A DNA stretch of 64,000 nt from Gymnogyps californianus (GCF_018139145.2 NC_059471.1:216151494-216215493); one strand, 5' to 3'; shown: positions 51,101 to 63,420, counted from the stretch's first letter. The notes: a model not told the origin generated them from the letters alone. Numbers and translations: made by a program.

Positions 51101-51666
51101 GAGGGAAAATACCCCCCGAGGGGAGGAAAATCCGCAGCCGGGGATGGCCGGGGGTGATTAGGGACAAGCTGCGACGCTGGAGCCGCTACCTCCGGGGAGA
51201 AAAGTTGAGCCTTGTGCATGGGGAAAAAGGCATCGGGGAGCCGGGGGGGGACACACCGGGCACCGCGTCCCCTCCGCGCTGGGGATGTGGAGGAGGGGGA
51301 GATGCCGGGGGTCCCCGCTGCAAACCCCCGCAGCATCCTCCCAAGCCAGCCCGGGAGGGGCGGAGGGGCCGTGCCCGGCCACCCCCCGGCTCACTCCGCT
51401 GCCCGCGGGGGTCCCTGCCCGCCAGCCCCGACCCCCTCCCCACGACCCGGGGGTAGCGAGAAGCGCCGGGGGGGTGGGGTGGGGGTCCTCCCAGGGCCCC
51501 CCCTCCCTCTCCACTCCTGCCAGGTGTGGAGGGCAGGTACCGCTACAGCCCCGCCGGCCCTCCCGGGGCATCCTCCGGGGCATCCTCCCGCCAGCCGCCG
51601 CTGCCGGGGCGGGGCGGGGGGTTCCTTACCTGGGAAGGCTCCTCGCTTGCTTTGGGTGGGTTTTGG

Positions 51667-51691
51667 TATATATATATATATTTTTTTTTTC
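51667..51691. repeat. (TA)n followed by T-run
   Basis: TA repeats run straight into eleven or so T residues inside the GC-rich island, just upstream (minus sense) of the putative first-exon donor. Confidence 0.9.
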
Positions 51692-51755
51692 CTCCTCTCC
51701 TTTCCCCCCACTTCAGTCTTCAGAGCAGGCGCCGCATTGACACTGCAGATGGTCT

Positions 51756-51788
51756 CTGTGTGTGTGTGCGTGCGTGTGTGTGTGTGTC
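51756..51788. repeat. (TG)n microsatellite
   Basis: TG dinucleotides interrupted by two CG steps, within the CpG island. Confidence 0.9.
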
Positions 51789-51872
51789 TCCAATCCCAAA
51801 TACTCCACGGAGGCGGAACACGGAGCCCCTCTCTCTGCACTGGGCAAACCGTGTCTGGCTCGCCCAGAGCTT

Positions 51873-51891
51873 GGGGGGGGGGGGGGGGGGG
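51873..51891. repeat. Poly(G) run, 19 bases
   Basis: Uninterrupted G19 in the CpG island. Its length may be uncertain because such runs are error-prone in sequencing. Confidence 0.9.
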
Positions 51892-52354
51892 AAGGGAAGA
51901 AACGCAGCTCCAGTTTTCACTCCCCCCCCAAATCACCCCTTCCCTCCCTCCCCCAGCCCTTCCCCCCCCCGCCTCTAAATCAGCAAGGGGGGGGGAGAGA
52001 CAGGCAGCCGAGCTGGCAGGCGGGGTGCAGGCAGGGGATGCGCTACGGGGCCATGCCCGGCTCCGCGCCCGGCTCCGCGGCCGCCGCGCCGCTGACTGCC
52101 CGCCGGGGAGGGCTCGCACTGCGGCTGTCTCGCCAGCCCTTCCTCCCCAGCCTTCCTCTCCAATGGTGGCTGCGGAGCGGGCTTTGACACCCAGGCTCTT
52201 TTGCAAACACAGAACACACGCACAGGCACACACCCCTCTTCCGAAAAAAGCCGGAGAGGTGTGGAAGTGCGGCGGCAACGCAAGCCCAGCACGCCAGGGA
52301 GGGATGATAATAATAACAATAATTTAAAAAATAAAAACGATAATAAAAATCCCT

Positions 52355-52400
52355 TTCTGTTCTTTTTCTCTCTCTTCCCCCCCCCCCTTTTTTTTTTTTT
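52355..52400. repeat. Polypyrimidine tract ending C11 T13
   Basis: Almost pure C/T on the plus strand (polypurine on minus) at the upstream side of the CpG island. Confidence 0.9.
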
Positions 52401-52531
52401 GCAGAGAGAGTGGCCAGTTGCTCCTCCTTTCGCCAGCCCACCCACCTCTGGGCGAGGGGAGAAGGCGGAGGGGCGCAGGTTGTCTCCGGAGGGGGACCCC
52501 CACGCCGCTTTTCGTCGTCCTAAAGTTTGCA

Positions 52532-52571
52532 GGGGATGGGGATGGGGACGGGGATGGGGACGGGAGCGGGG
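52532..52571 (+). repeat. (GGGGAY)n-type hexamer repeat, G-quadruplex candidate
   Basis: Five G4 runs separated by AT or AC, then GGG and GGGG runs, match the simple G-quadruplex pattern several times over on the plus strand. Confidence 0.85.
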
Positions 52572-52741
52572 CCGCCGCCTCCGAGCGCGCCCGGGGCTGC
52601 GAGCGCCGCCGCCGCCGCTCTCCCACGGCTGCAACTCCGGCTGCCTTGATTTCTCCTCCGGGTGCCTTCCCTCGCTCCTACTCACTACTGACACCTAGGA
52701 TCTCCAGCCTGATTGGGCTAATTGGGAAATGTCGCTGCCCC

Positions 52742-52765
52742 AAAAAAAAAAAAAAAAAAAAAAAA
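52742..52765. repeat. Poly(A) run, 24 bases, continuing into A/G-rich sequence
   Basis: A24 followed by gaagaagaaaaaaaaagg. There is no adjacent retroposed sequence that would make it a SINE or LINE tail. Confidence 0.9.
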
Positions 52766-55023
52766 GAAGAAGAAAAAAAAAGGAAAAAAGAACCCCAAAC
52801 CTCAAGGAATCAAACACATCTTGCTGGCTCCCTCCATCACCTCCCCAGAAAAGCCCTTCCCTGCATCGTGGCTCTGGCTGGCATCTGCCTCCCCTTTCCT
52901 TCTCCAGCATGGGCCCCGCCGCTCTCCTCCAGCTAGGACAAAACAAGGAGGGGAGCTGATGAGAGCGGGCGTAGGGAGGCTCAGAGGAAGATCAATCTCT
53001 CAGCTTGGGTGAACAGTAATCCTAGAGAGCGGCTGCAAGCTGCTCTGCTCTCCGGGTCTTCATTTAATTCCTGGCAGCTCCAGGAATAATAGTATTTTTT
53101 AAAAGCCATTAGTGCATTCTGCCGGAGTTTTGTGTCCGGCCTGGCTGGCCGGGCTGCCCCACAGAGCAGATCCCACTCTACAAGTTCATTCCCCCCCGTG
53201 CAGAGACCTGAACTCCTCTCTGCAGATAATATCTGGGCTCTCCTCGAGCCGAAAGCAGAGCAGGCAGCAGATGGTGGGAAGGAAAGCGGTGCTCTCGGGG
53301 TGTTGATAGCGGCACGTAGCAACAGGGCTGCTTCCCCGTAGAGACGGGGGAGCCCTGACGCCGCGAGAATGGGCGCCTCGCAAAGGTCTAGGGAAGAGGG
53401 GAAGCGAAAGGGAAGCAACCGGGGAGACCTCCTCTGCTTTCAGGGGTGTTGGTCATGCTCACATGAGGGCAGGGAAGGGAAAAGCCTGGGAGTGATCCTG
53501 CAGCTTCCCCCTACCCCGTACAAGATGAAGGCATCCAGCAGGGATGCGGGGGGTGGCTGGTAAAGGGGGTTCCAGCGCTCACGGCGAGCAATAGCCACGA
53601 TCAGAGGCAGCGATTGCCTCTCAGGAGGTACGCTGTACAGCACCAAGCACAGCAGGACTCCCCCTCCTCCCCACAGCCTCTACCATTCACAGAAAATCAG
53701 GCTTAATCCAAGCTTTGTATTTTTAATTATCTTAAATTTATGCCACAAAACACGGGGGCCGGGGGCTGTCTATTTGCATCCTCCAAGATATTTATTTTTA
53801 AACAATATCATGTTTTCCTTAAAACAAGTTTTATCTCCCTGGCGCGTGCCTGTGTGCGCGTGTGTGTTTTGCCTGAGCTCTGGTTTACATTTCCTGATGG
53901 ATGGATGGGGATTCAGAGCCCTTTTTTAAGGTGGTGCATAAAATGTATTTATTATTCTTTATCTCCTGCCTCTTGCAAGGAGTCATTTGTTTTCATTCAG
54001 AGAAATGAATACTATGTGAAGCCTGAAGAGTAATAACACAGCAAAATGACAACGGAAGAGCGAGACGGAAATCTGAGAGATACAATGGCAGGTTAGTAAC
54101 CTCTAAAGATCACTGCTGTTGTGAGCAGTACAGTATTATTTAATGTCCAGTCTGGCTTGCAGCTCCATTTAATAAAATATACGAAAATCTCTGGGAAATT
54201 TGGTCTTGCATTTAAAACTGGGCTGTTCTGCTAAAACGGGATAATCTGGATACGCCAAGATTACTTCCCACTATCTGGCGGGGAGGAAGAAATTAATATG
54301 AATTCTTTCTGCTTCTTAAGACAATGGCATGAGTCAATATATCCCTGCGCTGTTTGGGTTCATAAAGGAGTGAGTGACAAATGAGACTTTATTTATAGGC
54401 CTTTTCATGAACTAGGCAGTGGGGGCGGAAAAGGGTTAGGGCTGGAAAACCCAAATGACATCCCTTGACCTGTGAATAGCTGCAGTAAAAGGGCCGAAGG
54501 ACAAGGAGGGCTCAGGCTAACCCTGTTGTCATCAAGCGGATATTTTGCCCCTGGCCATGGTGACAGCAGAGACCATGGGTCCCTCCAGAGAGGCACTGGG
54601 CACCCCCACCACCCCGCTCCCAGGGGAAAACCCACCGAGGCTCAGCACCAAACAGCACCAAAGCTGCTCTCAGCATCATCTGAGAAGAGGCAAAATCATG
54701 CTGTCTCCATCCAAACGACCTCCCATGCCTGATTTCCCCTCTCCACCCCGCTGCCCCAAAACACTGCCTTTGGTCCCCATTGCTCGTGAAGTCTCGGATG
54801 CCGACAGCACCGCCGCAGCTCTCTGCCGTTCCTCCCCTGCCGGCGAGCGGGACGGTGGCAAACGGCGCACGCATCCCTTCATTTCGTGCCTTGTTATCCG
54901 AGCTACACACAGAGATCGCTTCCAACAACACCCAAAGAACAGTAAACACCTATTTTGCCGAGGACGTACATCTGTACGCTTTAAAACTCAACCGCCCCCA
55001 GCGACAAAGCAGTGGAGCCAATC

Positions 55024-55121
55024 AAAAAAAAAAAAAAAAGAAAAAAAAAAAGAAAAAAGGTACTGTAAGAAGTTGGGTGGGTTTTTTTTTGTTGTTTGCT
55101 CTTCCCCCCCCCCCCCCCCCC
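55024..55121. repeat. A-rich run then poly(C)18
   Basis: An A-rich stretch with single G interruptions at 55024-55060, and an uninterrupted C18 at 55104-55121. Both are upstream of the CpG island. Confidence 0.9.
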
Positions 55122-58100
55122 GCCATTTTACAAGTTTGTTAAACCAACCTGGTATTTAAGTTGCTAAAAGCCGGAGCTGCTTGTTACAGCTCCGGGCTTG
55201 TGCCGAGCGCCGGCACCGCTAAAAACCTACATTGCAGCGCCACCTGCAGCGACCGCGCTTGGTGGCAGCTCCAGAAAGCCCTAAAACTGGGTGAAATCAA
55301 AATAAAAAAGCCCGGGGAGAGGGCTGCTAGCTTATGAACTTGTTCCTCCAGGTCTCTTTTTCACGCCCTTCTGCCCTCCGGTCTTTCAGGTGTTGGAGGT
55401 TTGAACAACTTGCCCCTGCTCTGCTGACACCCGAAAGAAAATTGGCCTCTCCTGGGGAGCTGTCACCGTCCCCCGCTGCTGACAAAGGATGTCTTTATCA
55501 TGCTTTTGGAGGGTGGAAAAATTCATTGCGAGCTGTTTTAAAGCTGGTCCCGGGCTCTGCGTTTGTCACTCCTGACACCCCGGGGAGGGATGGGATGAGC
55601 TCTGCCCCTAAGGGCAGTTTTCGGTCTGGGTGCTGACTGCTGGGGTTGTTGTGCTGTCAGCTTTTTGGCAGTTTTACCAGCTTCAGAAAGGGTCATGTTG
55701 ATAGAAAATGAGACGAAAGTGCTACAAAAAAACCTGCAAGAGAAGAAGTTTGCAGGGAAGAGCCGGGTTGTGTCACTTGGTCACCAGCCACTGCCTTCCC
55801 CCTTTGTTCAGAGCCTCTTTGCAACTAATTTCTAATGACGGGTGGAGAAAAAGCCCTTGAGAGGATCTGTCCAAGCCATCCTCCATTTGTACTTTGTCCA
55901 GCACGTCTTTGGAGCCTCAGGGGTTTGAACACTGGTTTATCTGGGAAACCTGGGGTGTCTTGGCACGGAGCAGAGCTGTGCAAGGTGCCCTTCCTCCTCT
56001 GCCACTGATTTGCTGCACAGCTTCTGGCAACTCCCTTAACTTCCCTGCCAGTCCTTGCAGGTGTACTTTTTTTGGCAGCTTTCTTAGTAGGCCATTTATT
56101 AAATAACATTTGCATCAGTTATCTAATGTCTCCCCCTTCTCTTAGCCCTTTAGCAGCTACGATGCAGCGTCAACCAGAAGTGAGGCTTGCCTTCATTTTT
56201 TTACCACTTGTTTGGATGTTTTCTGAGGGAAGCAAAACCTCCTTTCACATTGTCCCAGGGAACAAACCCAGCAACTGGCAGGAGCCACAGACCTGCCGGG
56301 CCTGACTGTCCCCTCCCTTGGCTTTATCGCCAGGGCTCCTTCCCATCAGTACATACCCCAGTCCGTGTTAGCATCTGGATTCAAACACTAGGTCACCAAC
56401 CTCAGTTGAGTTACAGGAAGTTTTCCAGAGCTATTCAACCCAAATTTCCCTTCTTTGTTGTAATTTCAATACCCCTGCCTCCCTTCCCATTCCCTCTTCT
56501 CTGTCCCCCTGCTCCAATTCATCCCCCCTTGTCTCTACCTTGCCAGCAAGGTGCCACTGCCAGGTAAAGTCTGTCCTTCCAAGCAGACCCAAGGATGAGA
56601 GAGATGCTCATTCCACATCCCCTGTCCACTCAGAGGGGATTTATGATGTACTCAGGCCGACAGCATCATCTGCACGTCTTTCCAACCCACCCGCCCTCTC
56701 CCTGTCCCAGCCTCCCCCCGCCAACTCAGGAGCCGTCCCTCCCCTTACCCCCTGCCCTCCCCCTTGAAACTCCCCAAAGAACAATTTTTCTCCTTCTCCC
56801 TTCAAATATTTGTCGACCATTATCGCCGCCGGTCACACCCAGGCTGTCATTTGTCCAAACAAAACAGAAGGGGGACGGCCGCAGAAGAAGGGCAGATGGA
56901 CGGAGGCAGGGTGAAATGAGAGCCAGGGGAGCAGTCAGGCCATAATGATAAGGAGAGTATAAAACACAGGCTGGGGCTGTCGAATTAAATGAGGGGACGC
57001 CTGAGAGGGGCTACTTCAAACCGCGGGAGACGAGCGAAAGGGAATAATATGGAGGCAGGCAGGTGGAGCGATAAGATACAACCAGAAGAAGTCGGACAAA
57101 TTCATTGTTTTTTTCATTTTGGAGGACAATGTGAGTGGGAAGAGCAATCAATCCCTGCTCGGGAGGGCTGGAAAGCACAGGGGGAGATAAGGAGCGGGGA
57201 GGTTTCGGAGGTGGAGGGATGAGATGGAGAAATGGGTAGAGAGGCAGAGGAAAGCAGGCCAGGGACATGCAGGAGAAGCTGGAGACTGTCTGGGAGGAGA
57301 GAGGGGGAGGCTGGACGCCGACACTTGAGGCACACGGCATCGAAAGGGGCTGCTGGATTCAGCCAGGGAGAAGCAGCACTCAAATCACAAGAAATCCAAA
57401 GGAAAATAAGACAGCCTAAAGAGGGGAAGGGCCTAATCCAGAGATTAGGGCTTTAATTTGGGATTTGAGAGCCCAGGTCAGACTCACTGCTGTGATGCTG
57501 CTCCTGGGTGATGCTCCAGTGGGTACCACAAATGCAGAAGAGAGGATAGGAGCCAGGCTGGACCTGCAGGGATTTTCCCAGGAAGACCCAGAACTGCCCA
57601 GCCCTTGCAATTGGTAATAAATCTGGAAAGGTGTTTCGGGAAGTTTGCCTCCCTCGGACAGCAGGAAAAGGAAATGCAAAATATACTTTACAGCCTACCA
57701 AATCTAGCAGCTAATTGCAGATGTCAATCACGGCTACTTCTGAATTGGAGGTATTTATAAAGCCTCTTTCCTACGTAGCTTTGGCATTTTCCTCACTCGG
57801 AGAACATCTACCCAGCCACCTACTTCTGCAAAACTTTTAGGAACAAGATCATCTCGCTGCCTGTCAAACGTGGCTGAAATCAGCAGTGGGCACCAGTAGA
57901 AAGCACGGTGGCAAAAGGTTTGTTTTGTTACAACACCAGACTAAAAGAAAAACCAGAAAAAGAAGCAAACCAAACCCACCATTTATGATTTTTTTTTTGT
58001 TGCAACTCATGATTTTTAAGCCATTTGTGTGGAAATGGGAGGGAGGGAGAAGGGGGAAGGCTAGCCCATATTTTTTAGCATGTGGGGTTGGCAGCACACA

Positions 58101-59689
58101 GAGTTACCCGGTTAGTGAACGTGGGAGACAGAGAGGGGGAGAAGCATAAGCTCATCTAGGGATGTTGCGGGAACCCCAGTGAAGAATAGCTATTCTTATA
58201 TGTCAGCTTCATCACCATGGTATCAGAAAGGAAGAACAGAAGGAGAAATGACAGAAAACGGGGGGGAGTGGAGCAAGGCGACTGAGGAAAGAGAAACAGG
58301 AAGGGGAAGCGAAAGCCATTGCCCTGATGAACGATATCACTTGTTAAATAGTTGGTTCATGGTCACCCCAGTACCCTGGGTTTACAGACAGAACGATGCT
58401 GCTAGGCCCTTCATAAAACACCCCTTAAAATGCTCCCATATTCACAAGAGCATGTCCTCTCTGTAATGCTGAAGTGGGGCTTATTCAACCGGCCCTTCCT
58501 AAAAGCTTCAAAAAAAAAAATATATATATATATGCATGTATAAAAACAGGACAGCTGCCCTCTCCACTTTGTTTACTGGTAGGACCTATACAAAACAGCA
58601 CTGATTTGCTTTCTTGTTATCCTGTGCTGGGTGGATTCATCTGTGGTGAAAACAGACTGTGCTGGAGGGCAGCTTTGAAGAGCTGTGACCCCTTTGCCGT
58701 GCTATAAACTGATGGTGCAACACCTCAAGAGTACAAATTCTAACTTTTTTTCTTCTAAACCGGATTTTTTTTACCTCCTTCCACCTCTGAGTGTATACAA
58801 ATTGCCCAGCAGATCAGGATAATGGTCTGTGAAGACTGAAATTCAGCCTTGGGCCATAGCCACTGAGGATGCTTGGAGCCACCACCCACACTCACGTAAG
58901 CAAAATCTGGTACAAGAGGCTTCCCCTCTATAGGGGACCACCCTTGTACTTTCCATGTTGCTCCTATGGATGTTCCCATCACCAGTGTTTATTTTGCTTC
59001 TGAATCATGCTGAGATCTCCACCTCTCTGCTGTCTCCACTTCTCAACTTCATGGGAAGATCTCCTTCACTCAGGTACAGCAAAAAGGGGCACAACTCATC
59101 TTTCTCGCATCCCTGATTATTTCAGTTACTTTCCACCACTCTCCCAAACCATCACGTGCTCCTTCCGGGAGTCTGTTTATCCCAAATTCCTCCCATGTTT
59201 CAGATCATCTGCAACACCTACTTCTTTCCCATTTCTCTTTCCGCCCAGACAAAGCTCTCCGGATGCAGGGGCTATCTTGCGTTATGAAGTTGCTCAGTGC
59301 TTCAGTCAAGGCCTTTGAATAAAATGACCCAACATTATCTCTTTAAACCCGGGTCATTTTGTACAGCTCCTGGCATCGATGTCTCCGTTAGGGCCTTTGA
59401 ATTAAATAGCTCCACTCCGTCTCTTTGAAGCCATTTGACTTCTCACCCAAGCAACTTGGCAGCAGCATCCCTCCCCCTTCCCTCTCTGCCTCCTAACACC
59501 TTTTGTGCAAATCCCCACCTAAGAAATAAAAGCCGCTGGAGGTGTAAGCCGGCCACGCGTGTTGTAACCCTTTATTATCTGGGGAGCCCCACTCAAATGT
59601 ACAGAGAGATAATGTTAACGGAGTGATGCATTTTGTCTGATCTGGAGCTGTCTCTGAAAGATAAATGCTGAGGCAAAGCAGAAGCATTT

Positions 59690-60245
59690 AATCAAAAATA
59701 AACCACCTCAACATGTGGTGTATTATTTTTTTTTCTCCTAAAGAAGCAAAGCTTGGTCCTGTCATGGCATATTATTTTGCCAGCATTATCTCTGTTATTT
59801 CTAAATAATTCCATTTAGTGCTGGTGATGGGTAGGAGGGCTGAGATACAAAATCGAATTAATTAGAGTGACCCAACAAACTTGTGTTTGCATTGCGAGAT
59901 TCAACATGGCAGCAAATCTAGCTGAGAACAAATTGCATTCAAATTAATTTAAGGAAAATAATTTGGGGCATATCAGGTTTATTTAGGATCAATTTTAATA
60001 AGCTAAAATAAAGTCAAGGCAGTGGGTGATACCATCAGCCAGTCAAAAGCCAACTTTGATAGAGGTTTATACAGCTGAATGACAGTTACTTTCGAAGCCA
60101 TTATTAGAAAAGCGGCTTTTTGGAGTGGCTCGGACAATTAAAAGAGCACCTCAATTACAGCCGCTGGAAATATTAGTAATGAATAAATTATCCAATAGGT
60201 TTGACCCTCCCTTCCTTCACATAATTTCCAAATAATTAAATTCCT
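59690..60245. promoter_or_regulatory. Candidate conserved non-coding / enhancer-like segment
   Basis: AT-rich unique sequence carrying many homeodomain core sites: GAATTAATTAG (59855-59865), AAATTAATTT (59941-59950), and CAATTA at 60135-60140 and 60152-60157. It resembles developmental enhancers flanking axon-guidance genes, but conservation cannot be assessed from one sequence. Confidence 0.3.
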
Positions 60246-60470
60246 TCCCACATTTTGAGACATTGTATTAAATTCACCTGCAGCAGAGGATCAGTGAAAG
60301 AGGTGAGCCCTGCTTCATCCATTTGACGGGTGCAAAGAGCAGTGTTGCATGCTCTGATAAACCAGGCATGAGGTTTCGGGGGGGTTTCCAAAACAGGGTT
60401 ATATTTTGCAAGCGTTTTCCTGGCATGTCCCTGACCCAGTGTTCTTACACAGGCTAGATACGCTGCATGC

Positions 60471-60777
60471 GGAGAGGGACTTCTTACAAGGGCGTGTAGT
60501 GATAGGACAAGGGGTAATGGCTTTAAACGGAAAGAAGGTAGATTTGGATTAGATGTAAGGAAGAAGTTCTTCACTGTGAGGGTGGTGAGGCACTGGCACA
60601 GGTTGCCCAGAGAGGCTGTGGATGCCCCATCCCTGGCAGTGTTCAAGGCCAGGTTGGATGGGGCTTTGAGCAGCCTGGTCTGGTGGAAGGTGTCCCTGCC
60701 CATGGCAGGGGCGTTGGAATGAGATGATCTTTAAGGTCCCTTCCAACCCAACCCATTCTGTGATTCATGATTCTATG
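60471..60777 (+). mobile_element. CR1 LINE 3' fragment (~305 bp)
   Basis: It contains tagtgataggacaaggggta, ttgcccagagaggctgtgg and ggtcccttccaacccaaccc, and ends in the CR1-type tail tgattcatgattctatg. It looks younger than the copy at 18.5 kb and has the same 5' truncation region as the copy at 5.7 kb. Confidence 0.93.
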
Positions 60778-63354
60778 CACATAGCAGGACCACATCCTGG
60801 ATGTGTAAGTCTTCAAGCGCAGAGAGAATGTACGCATGTTTGCCCATCTCCCATGTGCAACCCAGAACATCAGGAACAGGCTCATGGCAGGCTAAATCAC
60901 CAGGAGAGGTTCAAGAGCATCAGATGGGCCTTAGTTGAAAGAGGCACGGCCATGGGGAGCCTCAGGTGTGTTCCTTATTGAATATGGACCTACCCTGGAT
61001 GCTCTGCATCCATGCTCTGCTCCAGCCCAGGGTCAGCTGTGCTTGCTGAGACTGGAAGCACTTTGGTACAGGAGCTCACTCCTGCATCACAGCAGAGTGA
61101 ATTCAATGAGGATCTTCTCTAGGGCAGCAGGTCTGGACCACGCAGGACTGTGGGCAGCATCACCAGGCCTGCAGATACCACACCCCTGCCTTCACCCACC
61201 ACAGGAGTCATAGAATGGACCAGGATAAACCTAAATCAGCTAAAATTACATTTTAATCTGTCTACAGCTTCCCCCATGCTACACTTGCTGTACCAGGAGA
61301 TTTAAAGAAATAAAATTTCCTCCAGGCCGCAAGCCCTGATCCTCAGGGGTTGTCCTGCCAGTGCACTTTTCTTAGCCTGATTTAAGAGTTGCTTTCACTC
61401 CCTGACCATTATCCTTTACCTCGTAGGAGATCAGCATCTGATGGCCAATATTTGGCGGTACCTGTCTCTTACCACTTCAGCCAAATGAGCATGCGATTGC
61501 AAACGGTAAATGCCAGGCCATAAGACACTATAGAAATTTAAAGGCCTCTCAGTGATTTATTGCTCTTTAATCAAGGGCTTTTAACATTTAATTAAAAAGC
61601 TACAGGAGTTGTCCTCATTTCTGAAAAATCTATCTATGTTTGGGGGAGTTAGACAACATGAAACTCGATATATTCTGCACGTCCTGGGATCATAGCCCTC
61701 TCTAGAGCAGAGGCAGAGAGGGTGGGCAACAGGAGAAATAAAGTACGCTTTTTTCTTACGGCTTTAAGATCCTGCAGTAATTTAAGGTGATAAATTAACC
61801 CCCATTATTTTCAAGGAGCTTGAGAAACCATGAAAGACTCATCAGCGGACCATGCTAAAGATGCAACAGGCAGGATCTTGCAGAGAAAATGTGCCATGCA
61901 GCAGAAAGAAGGGTCAAACGAAGAAGATGGTGACCACGGCCAAGTCTGTCCTACTCCCCATCCCTCCTGTGGCCCCTTGTGATGCTCCCCTGGCAGGTGG
62001 GAGAGCACTCTCCAAATCGTTGCTGTGGCTGGGAAGAGAGAGGGTTTGGGTTTGGGACACCTACAAGATGGTCATCCCTGGCACCCAGCTCAGGCAGCAC
62101 CCTGCTGCAGATATCCCTCAGCCGACACTCAGGGGCTGTCATGCCTTGGACAAAATGTCTGAATATTCCCCAAAAGGCTAAAGAGGACTATTTTTTTTTT
62201 TTTTTTTAATGCTGAGCATCAAAGGAGGCTCTGAGGTGAGTATCTTAAATATAAACATCTCCTGTTAAATGAGATGAATTCTACCCTGTGACTGATGTAG
62301 CAGAAGAAAAATGACCCTGTGAGCTTCTTGCTGGGACACCTTGTTCACAGTTCCTGCTCAGTGAACATTTTGTGATTTCTAAAGAGTAGAAAAGCATTGA
62401 AGGGAAGACGGAGAGCCTCTCCCCACACACGGATGTCCCTGTGGCTGGGCAGTCCGTGGACTCAGGCTTCCCGCAGTCACAGACTGAAAATGTACTTATA
62501 CCATTGCCAAAACAGCCCAGGAAGAAATTGCATTATTTTTCCTGACAATTTTATTATATGCCTGAAATAAAACCAACTGCCAGTTTAATCTCATTCGTAT
62601 GCCGCGTGGTAGAGATGGATCCGGGCATCAGGAGGGCTCAGTTTTGCCCTGGCAGGCTGGAGACCTTGAGATGGGAGTATATCTCTACTTCCACTACTTC
62701 TCTTCTCGAGTTTGGACTTAGTTTTGGAGCTGTTTGCATCAAGGGCTGCCTCTCATTATGTATGTGGGTGCTGCCTGGCGTAACAGAGATGTGATCTTTG
62801 TTGTGGCCTCTGCAGCTCCTCTAGTACAAATAATAATTTCCATTCCATCTATTCTTTTGTTTGCTACTGATCTATATTAAACAGTTGGTGATTACTACAT
62901 TTATGGGTGATTATTGCACTTATGCTGTGTTAAATCTAAATGTTTGTTTATCTTTATGTGGTCTCTGTGTATATGTTTGCATGGCTTTTAACTTTATGCA
63001 TTGCAGAGTTCCTTAATTATAAAATCAATAAATTTTTTAAACTTATGACTATTGCACTGATAGAAACCCACACAACGTCCATGTCTGTATGCAACAATGA
63101 TTCTTATCTTGAGCTTGTGGCAGTACACAAACCTCAGCTACAGGAATCAACAGACTTTTTTAGTTTATTTGGGGTTTTTTTTGTGCTAGTAGCAATTAAT
63201 TCTTTGTTAGCTTGGCTCATTCTCTGTTTCTCATCAAAGCTTTCCTCTTGCAAGCTGTTCTTCTCAGGCAGACTCTCGTCTCCCTGGAGGCTTGTTGACT
63301 TCAGTTAAAGTCATGATCAGTGAAAGTCACTGCCCAGTGGTGCCTGTTGAATCA

Positions 63355-63420
63355 AGGCTTGGAGAAGTGGGTTCAGACCCCAGCTCTGCCACAGGTGTCT
63401 CTTGAGTCACACCTACACCA
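63355..63420 (+). repeat. Possible MIR-type SINE remnant
   Basis: gtgggttcagaccccagctc followed by tgccacag resembles the B-box and following segment of MIR. Confidence 0.35.

Larger units (their letters stand above)
23156..51629 (-). other. Putative PLXNA4 5' UTR intron
   Basis: The 3' splice site (pyrimidine tract then AG at 23157-23156) is clear; the 5' splice site at 51629 is inferred. The interval contains one 1.2 kb solo LTR, MIR-type remnants and microsatellites. In 23200-34400, 35000-39200 and 40600-45500 I see no coding exon or RNA gene. Open frames of up to 354 codons at 42993-44057 are GC- or CT-rich and resemble no known protein. Confidence 0.55.
51630..52250 (-). other. PLXNA4: Putative PLXNA4 5' non-coding first exon; upstream boundary approximate
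   Basis: The first coding exon has a 3' splice site upstream of its ATG, so a further 5' exon must exist. Inside the CpG island the minus strand reads CCTTCCCAG|GTAAGGAAC, a near-consensus donor with last exon base 51630. This would give a first intron of about 28.5 kb. No transcript is available here; the transcription start is unknown and the 52250 boundary is a guess from where CpG density and promoter-like sequence (a CCAAT/ATTGG motif near 52160) lie. Other weaker donors exist (for example CTG|GTGAGT with exon edge at 46211), so a different or additional exon is possible. Confidence 0.4.
50900..52690. promoter_or_regulatory. CpG island, probable PLXNA4 promoter
   Basis: This is the longest stretch of high G+C with dense undepleted CpG in the window. 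It contains several GC-box (Sp1-type) motifs, for example in 51606-51618, a CCAAT motif near 52160, G-quadruplex-capable tracts and long homopolymer runs. Less dense CpG extends left to about 50.2 kb. It lies upstream of the PLXNA4 coding start on the correct side for a minus-strand gene, and no other coding gene is seen nearby. Assignment to PLXNA4 is inference from position and from the splice donor at 51630; a divergent non-coding transcript could also start here. Confidence 0.6.

Noticed and set aside
51212..52327. 371-codon and overlapping long open frames on both strands
   Set aside because: Stop codons are scarce in GC-rich CpG-island sequence; the translations are low-complexity G/P/R-rich and overlap in several frames.
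52355..52403. Plus-strand splice acceptor (pyrimidine tract then GCAG)
   Set aside because: It scores well by eye but arises from a C11T13 simple repeat; no plus-strand exon follows. An unannotated divergent transcript cannot be fully excluded.
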